In this document: positions 1 to 12,554 of the stretch, piece by piece
Layout of the letters: every line of letters begins with the position of its first letter
Position numbering within the stretch: position 1 is the stretch's first letter
NCBI GenBank assembly: GCA_026874595.1
Contig: CM049313.1
Location: 66,470,159 to 66,534,158 of the forward strand
DNA: 64,000 nucleotides
Origin: Sipunculus nudus
Taxonomy: Eukaryota > Annelida > Sipuncula > Golfingiida > Sipunculidae
Direction: 5' to 3'
The notes under the pieces: generated by a model
Database searches by the model: none
What the model saw: the letters and a program-made list of their open reading frames with translations, nothing else
What the model was told of the DNA's origin: nothing
Translations under genes and position numbers: made by a program

Positions 1-171
1 ATTTTTCTCACATATAACAGATTTCATTTCATTTATTACAGTTATTATTAACCTTCTAACACTGTCAGCTTCAGGGCTAATAAAGTAGTGGTAAAAGAAC
101 ATTTTATTGTATGAAGTTGCATGTTATATTTATTGTTATATTTGTATTGCCATACAGCTGTAAGCCTTTTT
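1..171. other. Intron or 5' flank of the NACHT-WD40 gene
   Basis: AT-rich sequence without an open frame, a recognisable exon or a repeat. It ends in the T-run into which the next element is inserted. Confidence 0.4.
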
Positions 172-1886
172 TAGGGCCCCGCTTGACAAGCGGTGCCATA
201 TAGTGATCACCATGTCAGTCCGTTCGTCCTTCCATCCTTCCGTCAGTGACACTTTCTTTTGCACGCGATAACTCAACAACAACATACTGGAGCTTTCCCA
301 AATTCACAGTGTTGTTTGGTACCTATGAGGGCTCCAGACCTATCAAATAACAGACTTGTCAGAATACAAATATGGCTGCCACAGCCCAATGGCTGATTTT
401 CTTGCGCCCGCGACAACTCAACAACATACTGCAGCTTTCCCGGATTCCCGGATCAGTACCAATGAAGGCTCAAGACCTATCAAATTACAGACTTGTCTGA
501 ATCCAAATATGGCCGCCACAGCCCAATCGCTGATTTTCTTTTGCACAGAATAACTCAAAAACAACATACTGCAGCTTTCCCAAATTCACAGGGATTATTG
601 GTACCTATGAGGGCTCCAGACCTATAGAATTACAGACCTGTCTGAATCCAAATATGGCAGCCACAGCCCAATCACTGATTTTCTTTCGCTGATACTGCAG
701 CTTTCCCAAATTCACAGGGATGATTGGTACCTATGAGGGCTCCAGACCTATCAAATTACAGACTTGTCGGAATTCAAATATGGCCTCCACAGCCCAATCA
801 CTGATTTTCTTTTGCACAGAATAACTCAACAACAACATACTGCGCAGCTTTCCCAAATTCACAGGGATGATTGGTACCTATGAGGGCTCCAGACCTAACA
901 AATTACAGACTTGACGGAATTCAATTATGGCCGCCACAGCCCAATCACTGATTTTCTTTTGCACAGAATAACTCAAAAACAACATACTGTGCAGCTTTCC
1001 CAAATTCACAGGGATGATTGGTACCTATGAGGGCTCAAGACCTAACAAATTACAGACTTGTCGGAATCCAAAATAAGACTGCCACAGCCCAATCACTGAT
1101 TTTCTTTTGCACAAAATAATTAAAAAACAACATACTGCAGCTTTCCCAAATTCACAGTGCTGTTTGGTATCTATGAGGGCTCCAGACCTATTGAATAACA
1201 GACTTGTCAGAATTCAAATATGGCTGCCACAGCCCAATGGCTGATTTTCTTGCGCCCGCAACAACTCAACAACCTACTGCAGCTTTCCCGGATTCCCGGA
1301 TCGGTACCTATGAAGGCTCAAGACCTATCAAATTACAGACTTGTCTGAATCCAAATATGGCCGCCACAGCCCAATCGCTGATTTTCAGCCAAATTGCTGA
1401 TTTTCTTTTGTTTGTGATCACTCAACAACAACCTCCTGCAGCTTTTCTAAATTCACAGGGATGAATGGTACCTGTAAAGGCTCCAGACCTTTTGAAATAC
1501 AGACCTGTTGGAATTTCAATATGGCTGCCACTGTCCAGTTGCTGATTATCTTTTTGTGCGTGATAACTAATCAACATTCTTCAGCTTTTCCAAATTTACA
1601 GGGATCAGCGGTCCCTATGAGGGCTCCAGACCTATTGAATTACAGACTTGCTCAAAATCAAATATGGCTAACAGACTACATTCGATGATTTTCTATTGCA
1701 CACATTATTTCAGACATATCTTCTTTAATCCAGTATGATTTTTTCCCTCATGTATATTGATAAAAACATGTTTCTGGTTGTGATATTTTTTAAAATTTAA
1801 CTTAATTTTTCACTCATATGTTATATTAGTCCAGCACTAGCAGGAACATGGGGCCCTCTGAGGACCATTGTCCGACCACATCTAGT
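172..1886 (+). mobile_element. HINE/Helentron-like non-autonomous element with ~140-bp tandem core (family 1)
   Basis: It starts after a T-run with a hairpin (CCGCTTGACAAGCGG at 179-193), followed by a gtccgttcgtcc-like tract. About ten imperfect units follow, marked by ggctcCagacctat, tcAAATTaCAGACTTGTC and CCACAGCCCAATC-like blocks spaced about 127-166 bases apart. The 3' end has a short GGAC-CATT-GTCC stem and then acatCTAGTTTT. A 5' stem-loop, GTCY microsatellite, tandem core, 3' stem-loop and T|T target are the hallmarks of Helentron-associated elements (DINE-1/INE-1 and bivalve pearl). The class is inferred, not matched to a library. Open frames inside it (such as 356-553 and 1204-1464) are the repeat read through, not genes. 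Confidence 0.65.
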
Positions 1887-2137
1887 TTTATTTTATAAAT
1901 CTATTATTGTGTAGAATATATTAGTGATAGATCATTCTAAAACATTAAATTTTATTAATATTTTACATATGTAATAAATGTTTACACATGTATTTACCAA
2001 AACCAAAGACATATATATCCAGTTGTGAATATAGACAAAATTAAAAGTAACTTTGTCCTAAGTTTTCTTTACTTTCATGATTCATTATGAGATTTGGAAT
2101 CATCTTCAATAAATTCTCTGTTTTTTCACCATAACAG

Positions 2138-2266
2138 TCACAGAGCTAGAGGTGAATGCTGGACTGTTGAAAGCAGAAAACCCTTCTGCATCATGCCTCT
2201 GTTTCATAAGAGATCTGGAGAACCTTGATATGGATATGACAGACCCTGCAGTCAAAAAATACACAG
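2138..2266 (+). CDS. NACHT-WD40 gene, first exon in window
   Basis: The exon follows the acceptor ...ccataacag and ends before the donor gtacag. It carries two bases of a split codon, 42 full codons and one trailing base (phase 1 into the next exon). It encodes [19 protein letters not shown] followed by CFIRDL, which resembles the acidic helix and F(L/I)R(D/E)I segment upstream of the NACHT domain in NWD1. It has no start codon, so at least one earlier exon is required. I saw no convincing candidate for it in bases 1-2137, which are mostly repeat. Confidence 0.85.
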
Positions 2267-5200
2267 GTACAGTCCTGTTTGCTCAATATATAGGACAAGG
2301 CTAGGACTAACAATGCACTGGTGAACCAATATATTGCATTACTTAACTCTAAGCTGTAATATACCTTGATTGTAATGTAATGCACAGGGGCAGATCAAGG
2401 ATTTAGGAAAAGGGGGGGTCCAACCCGGGAGGACTAATGAAAACCCTAAAAAAAAGGTCCCCAGGTTTCGAAAAGGGGGGGTCCAAGCCGCAAAATTTTG
2501 TCTGAAGCCCTTAAAAAAACATTGTTTCTGATGAAAAAAGGGGGGTCCTGACCCCCTGGACCCCCCCCCCCCCTTGGATCCGCTTCTGATGCATATTGTT
2601 TTGATGCTAAGTATCATTACTTATATTATATATATTGCAAAATAATGTTATATTACAGCCTTTGGCATATTAAAAATAAAAGCAATACTTTTTTATGCCC
2701 CTGCCACAAAGTGGCCGGGGCATATAGTTTTACCCATGTCGGTCATTCCGTCCTTCCGAAATCAAACAGTTGTACGGACTTTTTTTCGTAATGCCTGCAG
2801 ATATTGGCCTGATTTTCAGTATGTGGGCAGATAATGACCAGTTACAGATCCAGTTCGCATTTCGTCCCAGTTGACCTATTTTTTACCGTTTTACGGCTCC
2901 TAAACATAGAAAATTTCATGAAAAATAGAAATTTTCTTAACATAGACACATGTATGGACTTTTTTTCGCAATGCCTGCAGATATTGGCTTGATTTTTAGT
3001 GTGTTGGCAGATAATGACCAGTTACTGATCTAGTTTGCGTTTCAGCCTGGTTGACCTAATTTTGTCTGTTTAACAGCTCCTGAACATAGAAAATTTCATG
3101 AAAAATAGAAATTTTCATGAAAATGCACATGTACAGACTTTTTTCGCAGTGCCTGCAGATATTGGCCTGATTTTTGGTGTGTTGGCAGATAATGACCAGT
3201 TACAGATTGAGTTCGTGTTTTGTCCCAGTTGACCTAATTTTGATTGTTTAATGGCTCTTGAACATAGAAAATTTCATGAAAAATAAAAATTTTCATGAAA
3301 AATGCACAAGTACAAACTTTTTTCTCAGTGCCTGCAGATATTGGCCTGATTTTTGGTGTGTGGGCAGATAATGACCAGTTACAGGTCGAGTTTGCTTTTT
3401 GTCCAATTTGACCTACTTTTGACCGTTTGACGGTGCCCTAACATAGAAAATTTAATGAAAAATATAAATTTTCATTACAAGTGCACAGGTACAGACTTTT
3501 TTTCCCAATGCCTGCAGATACGGGCCTGATTTTTGGTGTATTGGCAGATAATGACCAGTTACAGATCGAGTTTGCGTTTTGTTCAAGTTGACCTACTTTT
3601 GACGGTTTGATTGTGCCCTAACATTGAAAATTTCATGAAAAATAGAAATTTTCATGAAAAATACACATGTACAGACTTGCTTTCGCAGTGCCTGCAGATG
3701 CTGGCCTAATTTTTTTTGTGTGGGCAGATAATGACCAGTTACAGATTAAATTCACTTTTGTCCTAGTTGACCTACTTTTGTCCATTTGACGATGCCCTAA
3801 CATAGAAAATTTCATGAAAAATAGAAATTTTCATGACATGTGCACATGTACGGACTTTTATTTGCAATGCCTGCAGATACTGGCCTGATTTTTGGTGAGT
3901 GGGCAGATAATGACCAGTTACAGATTGAGTTCGTGTTTTGTCCCAGTTGACCTACTTTTAACTGTTTGACTGCTCCTGAACATAGAAAATTTCATGAAAA
4001 ATAGAAAATTTTGTAACAAATGCATTTGTACAGACTTTTTTCCGCAATGCTTGCAGATACCGCCCTGAATTTTTTATGTGTTGGCAGATAATGACCAGTT
4101 ACAGATCGAGTTCGCGTTTCGTCTTGGTTGACCTACTTTTGACTGTTTTACGGCTCCTAAACATAGAAAATTTCATGAAAAATAGAAATTTTCATCAGAA
4201 ATATATGTGTACAGCCTTTTTTAGCCCTCAGCTCCTAGGCTGATGGGCTATCGTCATCACCCAAGCTGTCTGTCTGTCTGTCTGTCCGTCCATACGTCAG
4301 TCCGTTTGGTGTCCGTCCAGCATCCGTTGACTTTTACCTTGTGAGCGGGATTTCTCTAAAAGGATTCATTGTTGGAATTTTATTTCATCAGTGAAGATGT
4401 ATATCGATAAAATCTCGGTCAAGTTTGAAGATGGATGACCATGACCCATTTTTCTACATTTTAGAGCTGATTATAGATAAAAACTCAGAAGCTTATATCT
4501 CAGGAACTATTGTGTGGATTTTCACAAAACTTACTATGATCATTTGGACTGATGGTATGTACGAGCTGCACAATTTTGTTGGTGCCACCTGCAATTTTTT
4601 AATCAATTTTTATCGGATTTTTCAATTTTGGCCTTGTGAGTCGGATATCTCTTAAAGGATTCACCGTTGGAATTTTATTTCGTCAGTGAAGATGTATATC
4701 AACAAAATCTTGGTCAAGTTGGAAGATTGGTGACCTTGACCTAGTTTTTCTTTGTTTTAGAGCTGATTATATAAAAACACTCAGAAGCTTATATCTCAGG
4801 AAGCATTGTGTAGATTTTCACAAAACTTACTATGATCATGGGGAATGATGGTCTGTACGTGCTGCACAATGTTGGTGGAACCACCTACAATTTCTGATTT
4901 TTTAATGAATTTTTATCGGATTTTTCAATTTTGGCCTTGTGTGCAGATATCTCCTAAGGTATTCAACACAGGAACTTAATTTTTTCAGTGCTATTGCATA
5001 TTTACAAAATCTTGGTCAAGTTCAAAGATGGGTGATCTTGACCTACTTTTCAAGGTCACAGAGCTTAGAATAGAAAAAAACTTAGGAGCCTTTTCTCAGG
5101 AAGCATTTGGTGGATTTTTATGAAATATGGTACATATCTTTCCAATTTAAATTTATAACTGATTATCAGCTTTTGCTAATATTCTAGTTTCGCAATGCAA

Positions 5201-8200
5201 TGCTTACAGATACTGGCCTAATGTTTGGTTTGTGGGCGCATAATGTCCACTTCCAGATGGAGTTCACGTTTCGTCCCAGTTGACCTATTTTTGACCATAT
5301 GACAGTTCCTGAATATAGAAAATTTCATGAAAAACATAATTTTTTTTTAAAAATGCACATGTATGGACTTTTTTTTACAATGCCTGGAGATACTGGCCTG
5401 ATTTTTTAGTGTGTTGCTTGATAATGACCCGTTACAGATCAAGTTCGCATTTTGCCCACGTTGACTGACTTTTGACCATTTGACAGCTCCTGAACTTAAA
5501 AATTTTACAAAATTTAACAAATATTTCTAATTTGCTCCAGGCGGGGGCATTATTGTCATTCCGACACATCTAGTTTTTCTATGAAACTCAGAAACTTTCG
5601 ATGCACTGCCTCATTGATATATATTAATTACATGAATTAATAGGATTGTTTTTGTATCAAATCAGTAGAAAACCAAACTTTCAACATCAAATGAACATTA
5701 GGAATTACTAGTAAATAGTATAGGTAATATTTTGTGGTTTCTTTTGTATATATAGATGCTGTGGAGAAAGATGGCAAGTTAGAGAAAAATGCACCTGTGG
5801 CTGAAAAATTAAGGTCCCTCATTCATGAGAAGATAGGGAAGACTTTACCTGCAGATAATATTGTCAAGATCCCTGTGGTCTGGAAGGCTGGAGGCATAGA
5901 TAGAAATAAGCATGAAGAGCATGAAAAATACATTGACAAACTACTCTGTAGGATGGTGGATAAACTAAAAGATCAGATCACCTCATTTATAAAGCAAGAA
6001 GAAGAAGAAATGTGGAAGGAAGCCAACAAAATGCTTCAGCTAAAGAAGAAACGCTTGCCTGTCATTGTTAAGAAACCAGAGAAGTCAGCAGCAGGCATCA
6101 TGAGTCACGGGTTTGATTTTTACCAAGGAGTTGCATCACTTGATAAGATCTTTGCACAACACAATATGGTTGAAGATGCCAGTGATGTGACGGAAGGCTC
6201 AGACCCAAACCTGAAAATATTCTGGGAAGTTATTTATGGTGAGATCTTGCATCATCTGGTCCTTGGAAGAAACATGTGTCAGATATTCTGTGGAAGAGAA
6301 GAAGAGTTGAGTAAAGTCAAGAAATACTTGATGGATTCATCAGAGAAGAAACCACTGGTGATACATGGTAAACCAGGAATAGGAAAATCAGCATTCATGG
6401 CTTATGTTGCAAAAAAAGCAAGGGACTGGTTGAAAAGCACAGCAGTTGTTCTGAGGTTTCTTGGATCCTCTCCCAAAAGTTCCAAAATCAAGAAACTGCT
6501 GTCAAGTATTTGCCACCAGATCAGTCTCACCTATGATGGGCATCCAAATAATAGACCCTTGAAGAAGGTCAGCATTGCAATCAAACATTTGCATAATTTG
6601 CTGAATTCCATATCCATTCGTCATGGAAAGCAACAAAGTTTGGTCATCCTGTTGGACTCAGTTGGGCAATTGCTTCCTGAACAAGGGGCTCACCGCCTAC
6701 AATGGCTACCCAAAATCTGCCCACCAAATGTTCACTTTATCATATCTATGACGTCAGATATTCACCATTGTGTAGAGCATGCACATACACACTTGCAAGA
6801 CAATGACTGTTTCATTGAACTTGGACCAGTTCCTGAAAATATTGGAGATGAAATCATACACAGTTTTCTGAAAGTCCGGGGCAGAAAGTTGACCAGTGAT
6901 CAGCTTGCATTGTTGAAGAATGCTCTGAGTGGCTCTGTAAATCCACAATACATGGAGCTTGTTTTGAATGAAGCATGCTTGTGGAAATCCTACCAAAATG
7001 TCAGCGAGATAACTTTAAAACCAACACTAAATGAAGCAATTGCTCACATCATCCAGAGACTCCAGAGCAAATTTGGATCTGAAGTTGTGAAAACTGCACT
7101 CGGTTATCTCACTCTTGGTAGAAATGGCTTGTCTCATGTTGAGATAGAGGATGCTTTGTCACTAAGCAATAGAGTCCTAACAGAAGTATACAGGTATCAT
7201 GATCCACCAGTAGAGGGTATTATCCGCATCCCAACTCTGTTGTGGGCAAGAATATATCATGATTTAGAAGAACATATCATTGAAAGACAGACATTCAGTA
7301 AAACAACATTGTACTGGAATAACAAACAGTTTGCAGAAGGGGTAATGTCTGTGGTTCAGTCAGATGGTTTGGAGAAAATATATCATAAAGAGCTTGCTGA
7401 TATGTACTTGGCTGAAAAACCAGTATTCAGAAGCATTCATTTGAAGGCCCGAGGGCGTACTTTTGAAAATGTTGACAGGCAGGTTTCACTTCAACCAGTT
7501 ACAGCAAAGAATCTAAGAATGTTGACCTCACTGCCATACCATCTTCAAAAGGCAGAAGATGTTGAAATGCTAAAGATGAAAGTCTTCTTTAATCTCCCAT
7601 ATGTGGAAGCTAGGATTGCAGCGTTCACATGTATGGAATTTATGGAGGACCTTCGGCTCTCTGTAGAGGCTTTCAGGGATCCAGACATGAACCAACTGCT
7701 CAGTTGCCTACAAATTTCTGGCACCACCAGTCAGAGGAAGATTTTCAATATGGGAATACAGATTTTAGGACATCTTCGGAATGATGAAACATCCAGTAAA
7801 CCAGTGCAGCAACTCTGTACCCAACTAAGAGAGATTATAGGGCAACTGTCAAAGATTGCCCTTGAACCTACTTTTCCGTGCTTTTCATCTGACCAAAGGG
7901 CTCTGAAGTGGTACACTGAAGGACCAGATGAAATCTGTGTGCTCTCCCCTGACAAAACTCAGTGTCTTTTGAAATTTCTTAGCAACACTGCATCAGGTCG
8001 ACCAAAATTTAAGGTTCTCAATTTTTCAACTCTTGCAATAATATACACACTTCAAACCTTTGAAAGTGGTTTCAGTGGAGAGTATGTGCAAAGCGCTTTC
8101 TCTGCCAATTGTCAGAGGGTCTACATGCTCTACACAACATGTCTTAACATCTACTCCTCAGATAAAGGTCAACTTCTCTTCTCTTCAGATCTTAACTTGA

Positions 8201-11200
8201 ACAGCGGAGGATTGCTAAACTGCTGCTTTGCTGTGTCATCTCACGAATTCAGTGTTGCTTTATCAGGACAGAGCAGGCTTGGAATGCTTGCGGAGCAAAG
8301 TAATAGTTATGACGAACCCCAGTTCATACCAACCTGTGCTATGAATCTTGGAGGAACAACCAGTAGCTCAAACCTACTTTTCACAGTTGATGACAAAAAG
8401 ACCATATCATCCCATTCAATCAAGGCCAAAAAAGGAACCATTGGTGCCATCGTTCTTTGGAATTATGAGAATGAAACACTTGACACAAGGATGGCCTTAC
8501 CTTCTCCTGTACAAAAAGGCTTTCTAAGAATCCTCCATGGAGATAATATCATATGCGGTTGCACAAATCATGTGATCAATATTGTCAACATTGCAGAAGG
8601 ACAAATAGTCAAACAGTTTGGAGCACCATCAAAAGGGCTTTTGTTATGGGATATTTTTCAGGTGAACAGTCTTCTTGCATTGGCTGTTAAAGGTAAAAAC
8701 AAGTGTCAGTTTATAAATTACACCACTGGTGAGAAGATAGCAGAAATGTCAGTCAAAGATCCAATCAAGGCCCTGCATATGAGTGGAGATGGACAAAATA
8801 TGGTCATTGGAGACTCAGATGGTATGATAAGTCTCTGTGATGTCAATAGTCAGTCCTTGCTTAAAACACATCGTGCTCACATTGGCAAGGTTTCTTACGT
8901 TCGTGTTTTTGATGACAATACAGTTCTGACTCTTGGAGATGACAAGTCCACCAAAGTGTGGATAATGGAAGGTATATTGAACAGCGATGATGCAAAATCA
9001 GCAAATAATAATGGAACTGGAAACAAGAACCTTGCTAGAGAATATGTCCTCACATGTGCAAGAACTAGTGATGGTAAATACTTGGTGACTGGTGAGTAGT
9101 ATTTATTATTATTTATTTTTGCTTTGTTATTTCATACATTAAAACCTGCACTGTTTCATTCACTTCTAGCAAGTGTAATGGGTGAAAATATAAAGAAGGC
9201 CCAAATGTGCGTTCGAACTGTCACCTGTATTGTCAGAAGTGGGATCCGGGGAGTCAGTGTAAAGGCATGAAGCCCCACCCTGTGACCCCTTGTAGACAGA
9301 ACATCCTTAGATAGGGGGTGAATGTAGCAGGTGCACATATAAGCATTTAAACTTCCTTACCAAAGAAGCTTGCTTTATTAGCGAGCGGTAGAACGTCTGA
9401 CAGGTGTCACAGGTTACGGGTTAAGACCCACTTTCAGGCCTGGTTACTATTTTCACCTGTTACAAATGTAATCATTCTGATAAGAAAGATTGATCATTTT
9501 GCACAGCAGTTAAACTTAGATGATAAAATTTTTTAGATATATTTTACTTGTAATAACACAAGGACACTTTCACAGTAGTTCACAATATTTTGACACTGCA
9601 TGTAACAGTTCAAAACAAAGTGTAAGGAAAAGAATTTTCAAGAAGAGTTGGAAAAATAGGACTGAGAGCAAAAAGTGTTTAAAATTTGCAAGTTAGGGTC
9701 ACTTGAATGCCTGAAAACAAGGTATTTAAATAAGAACAACAGATTTCTTTAAAACTACATGTGTTAAAACAGGAGCTTGAGCCAAAGTGGGAGCTTGAGC
9801 TTGAATGGGAAACCATTATTTCATTTTGGATCATAACCTTTACTGTGCGAATGACCAGGACCTTAAGTGGGTTCATATGTAGTTAAAATCACACACAAAA
9901 TTTAATATCTCAAAAGAGGGTATAGTGATTACCTTGAAATTTCACTGAGTAATGAAGATCAAGGACAGCTTTATTTTTTTTACAGAAGATAGTGCCATCA
10001 TCTGTACTCATGCCTCCATCTTATACAGTTTACATTTCTTTACATCTTGCTATCATTATGACTAAACAACACTTAATCAGTATTTAAAAAAAAAAACTAA
10101 ATGACAGATTTCTTTGAAATTTTGCATGTTCATAGTTGTTGGTCAGAGCATCATGTTGGATGGCTTTATTCATAGAACAAGACCTGCAGCATTTTGATAC
10201 ATGTGCATCATGGACAAGGGTCTATTCCAATGATTTTACTGCCAAGGTTTAGGGGTACTTAGGTGTCTTTGATAATAAAATTTGAGTTTAAATAAAAATT
10301 AAAAATTATTATTTAATCGGAATTTATATTTATTTACTTTCTTTATTCAGGAAGTGACAGCTGTGGGGTTGCTGTATGGAGCATTCCTGATGGACAATTA
10401 GTTACCAGAGCAACAGAACCAAACAGGTGTGACCAGGTCTTAGTGTCAGGAGGGACACCTCTGATAGTGTACAGCCTTGACGGAACATCCAAACAGATGA
10501 CATCTTTAAAACTGGATGGTGACAGCTTGGAACAACTGTGGACCACCAGTGCTGTGACAGCATTCCAGTCTCTTGATAAACTTGGCATCTTCTCAGCTTC
10601 AAATGAATCCGGAGTGATAAAGATAACAAAACATGAACCTTTATCTTTGGAATCTCAACAAGAAATTCATATTCAAAATCTGCAGAACATTGAGTGCAGC
10701 CAAGCTGTACTAATCACTGAACATTACTTTCTTGTCAAGACGGCGGCAGTGGGGAAGTGTTACAACTTGCATGTTGCTGATATAAGCAAGAATAATGCAT
10801 CACTAGTTGCTTGTTGTGATGATAAAACGAAGGAGCTAAAACAGATCTTTTGCCACGCCACCACTTGTGATGGCAGTCTTCTTGTTGGAGTTGATGGTGA
10901 AGTGATGACAGTGAATACAAAAAGTGGTATGTGTGGCCCCCAACAGAAGAAGCATTTTCCTTCCTGGCTTAAACATGCTCATAAAGTCTTGTTCAGAAAA
11001 GGCAGCCAAAATTCCAAGACACATGAGAATGTTGCCGTGACGGCAGTCACAGTGACCACAACACAGGATGTTGTCATTACTGGGGCGGAGGATGGAACCA
11101 TTGTGATCTGGAGGGATATTAATTATGGTGATGCTAAAGAGAAAGCAAGAGTGGTTAGAGCTCACACTGCAGTGGTAAGTACAAACAACTGTAAACAGTA

Positions 11201-12493
11201 AAACAGGTAAAAATTCTTTTATATATGAGGTTATGTTTATTGTTAGCAATTTGCTTATAAATTCTGAAATCCAGAAACATGAACAATCTGTATCATCCAT
11301 GTTACACACTTCGTTTTCCTCCTCTTTTCAAATGGAGAGATGTTCACAGGCTATTTTGCTTAAAATTATATTTTTAAAGAAAGATATAATATATTCATGT
11401 TCAGTTTAAATGTGGTTGAATGTTAATTATCTGTCTTCAAACTGTAGGCAAGAGATAAAGTGTAAATGCATTTATATAAGTTACATTTGCATTTTAATTA
11501 ATAAAATGTTGCAGAAAATCTTTATTTGCCCTTTTATATACAAGGCTGAAAACATCTGGTTTTCAAATGCAAATGTGTACTGAAGTGCTTTCTTAGTTTT
11601 TAGCTCACCTGACTGAAATTTTGGTGGCACTACCTATATTTTGTTGAATTTTTATGCATTTTAACTCAGCTGACTGTCAGTCATCAGAGCTATAGTGATC
11701 ACCCTTTATCCGTCATCTGTCCAGCCGTCCAGCCATCCGGCTGACTGTCCATTAACAGGGAACAAATCATAACTGCAGGACCTGGAATCTTCTAACTTGA
11801 CATCCAGGGAGGCCCATAAATAATTTTGGAATTATGTCTCTGTTACCCATAAACTCTGAGCTTTATTTAAAAGCTCAAATATCTAAGCAACTAATGCTTT
11901 GATCACCATGATTCTTTGCATAGTTATTGATCATGGAGTTTTTCAACTGTTTCTGCCGACTGGTGATGCTACGTATATTTTTTAAATATTTTTTTCTGCT
12001 TTTGAGACCTTTAAAGATGTGGTCATCTGTTAAGAGGGCACAAATTGTAACGACTTGACCTAGAAATTTCTCTCTTGACATGCAGAGAGGCCCATGAAAA
12101 GTCTCCTTGGAAACCTGAAATTAGGTCTCTGTTACCCATAAACACTTGAGCTATGGGGCTCTTAAGAACCCCCCCCCCCCAGAATAATGGAAAATTTGAT
12201 ACAAAACTCAAGTATCGATCTGAACAACTATTGCATTGATCACCATGATTCTTTGCATGGATATTGATCATGGAATGTTTCATCAGTTTATGCAGTCTGG
12301 GGGTGCCACCTGTATCTTTTTCGATTTTTACAATTTTTTTCTCCATATTTGAGACCTCTTAAGATGAGTTCATCTGTTTACAGGGCACAAATCCTAATCA
12401 CTGGATCTAGAATCTTCTAAGCTTATATCCAGGGAGATCCATGAAAAGTCTCATGCAAAACCTGAAATAAGGTCTCTGTTACCCATATCCCTA

Positions 12494-12554
<61 letters not shown>

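Noticed and set aside
356-1688. Three plus-strand frames (356-553, 1204-1464, 1461-1688) with similar peptides
   Set aside because: They are translations of the ~140-base tandem repeat. The similarity comes from the DNA repeat, not from protein conservation.
5734-5755. Open frame extends 22 bases upstream of the large exon and could suggest a start there
   Set aside because: It has GTG, not ATG. The bases are a polypyrimidine tract ending in tatatag, and the upstream exon joins in frame at 5756.
10836-11309. 157-codon open frame on the minus strand
   Set aside because: It lies almost entirely antisense to the third exon and lacks any domain. It is a shadow.
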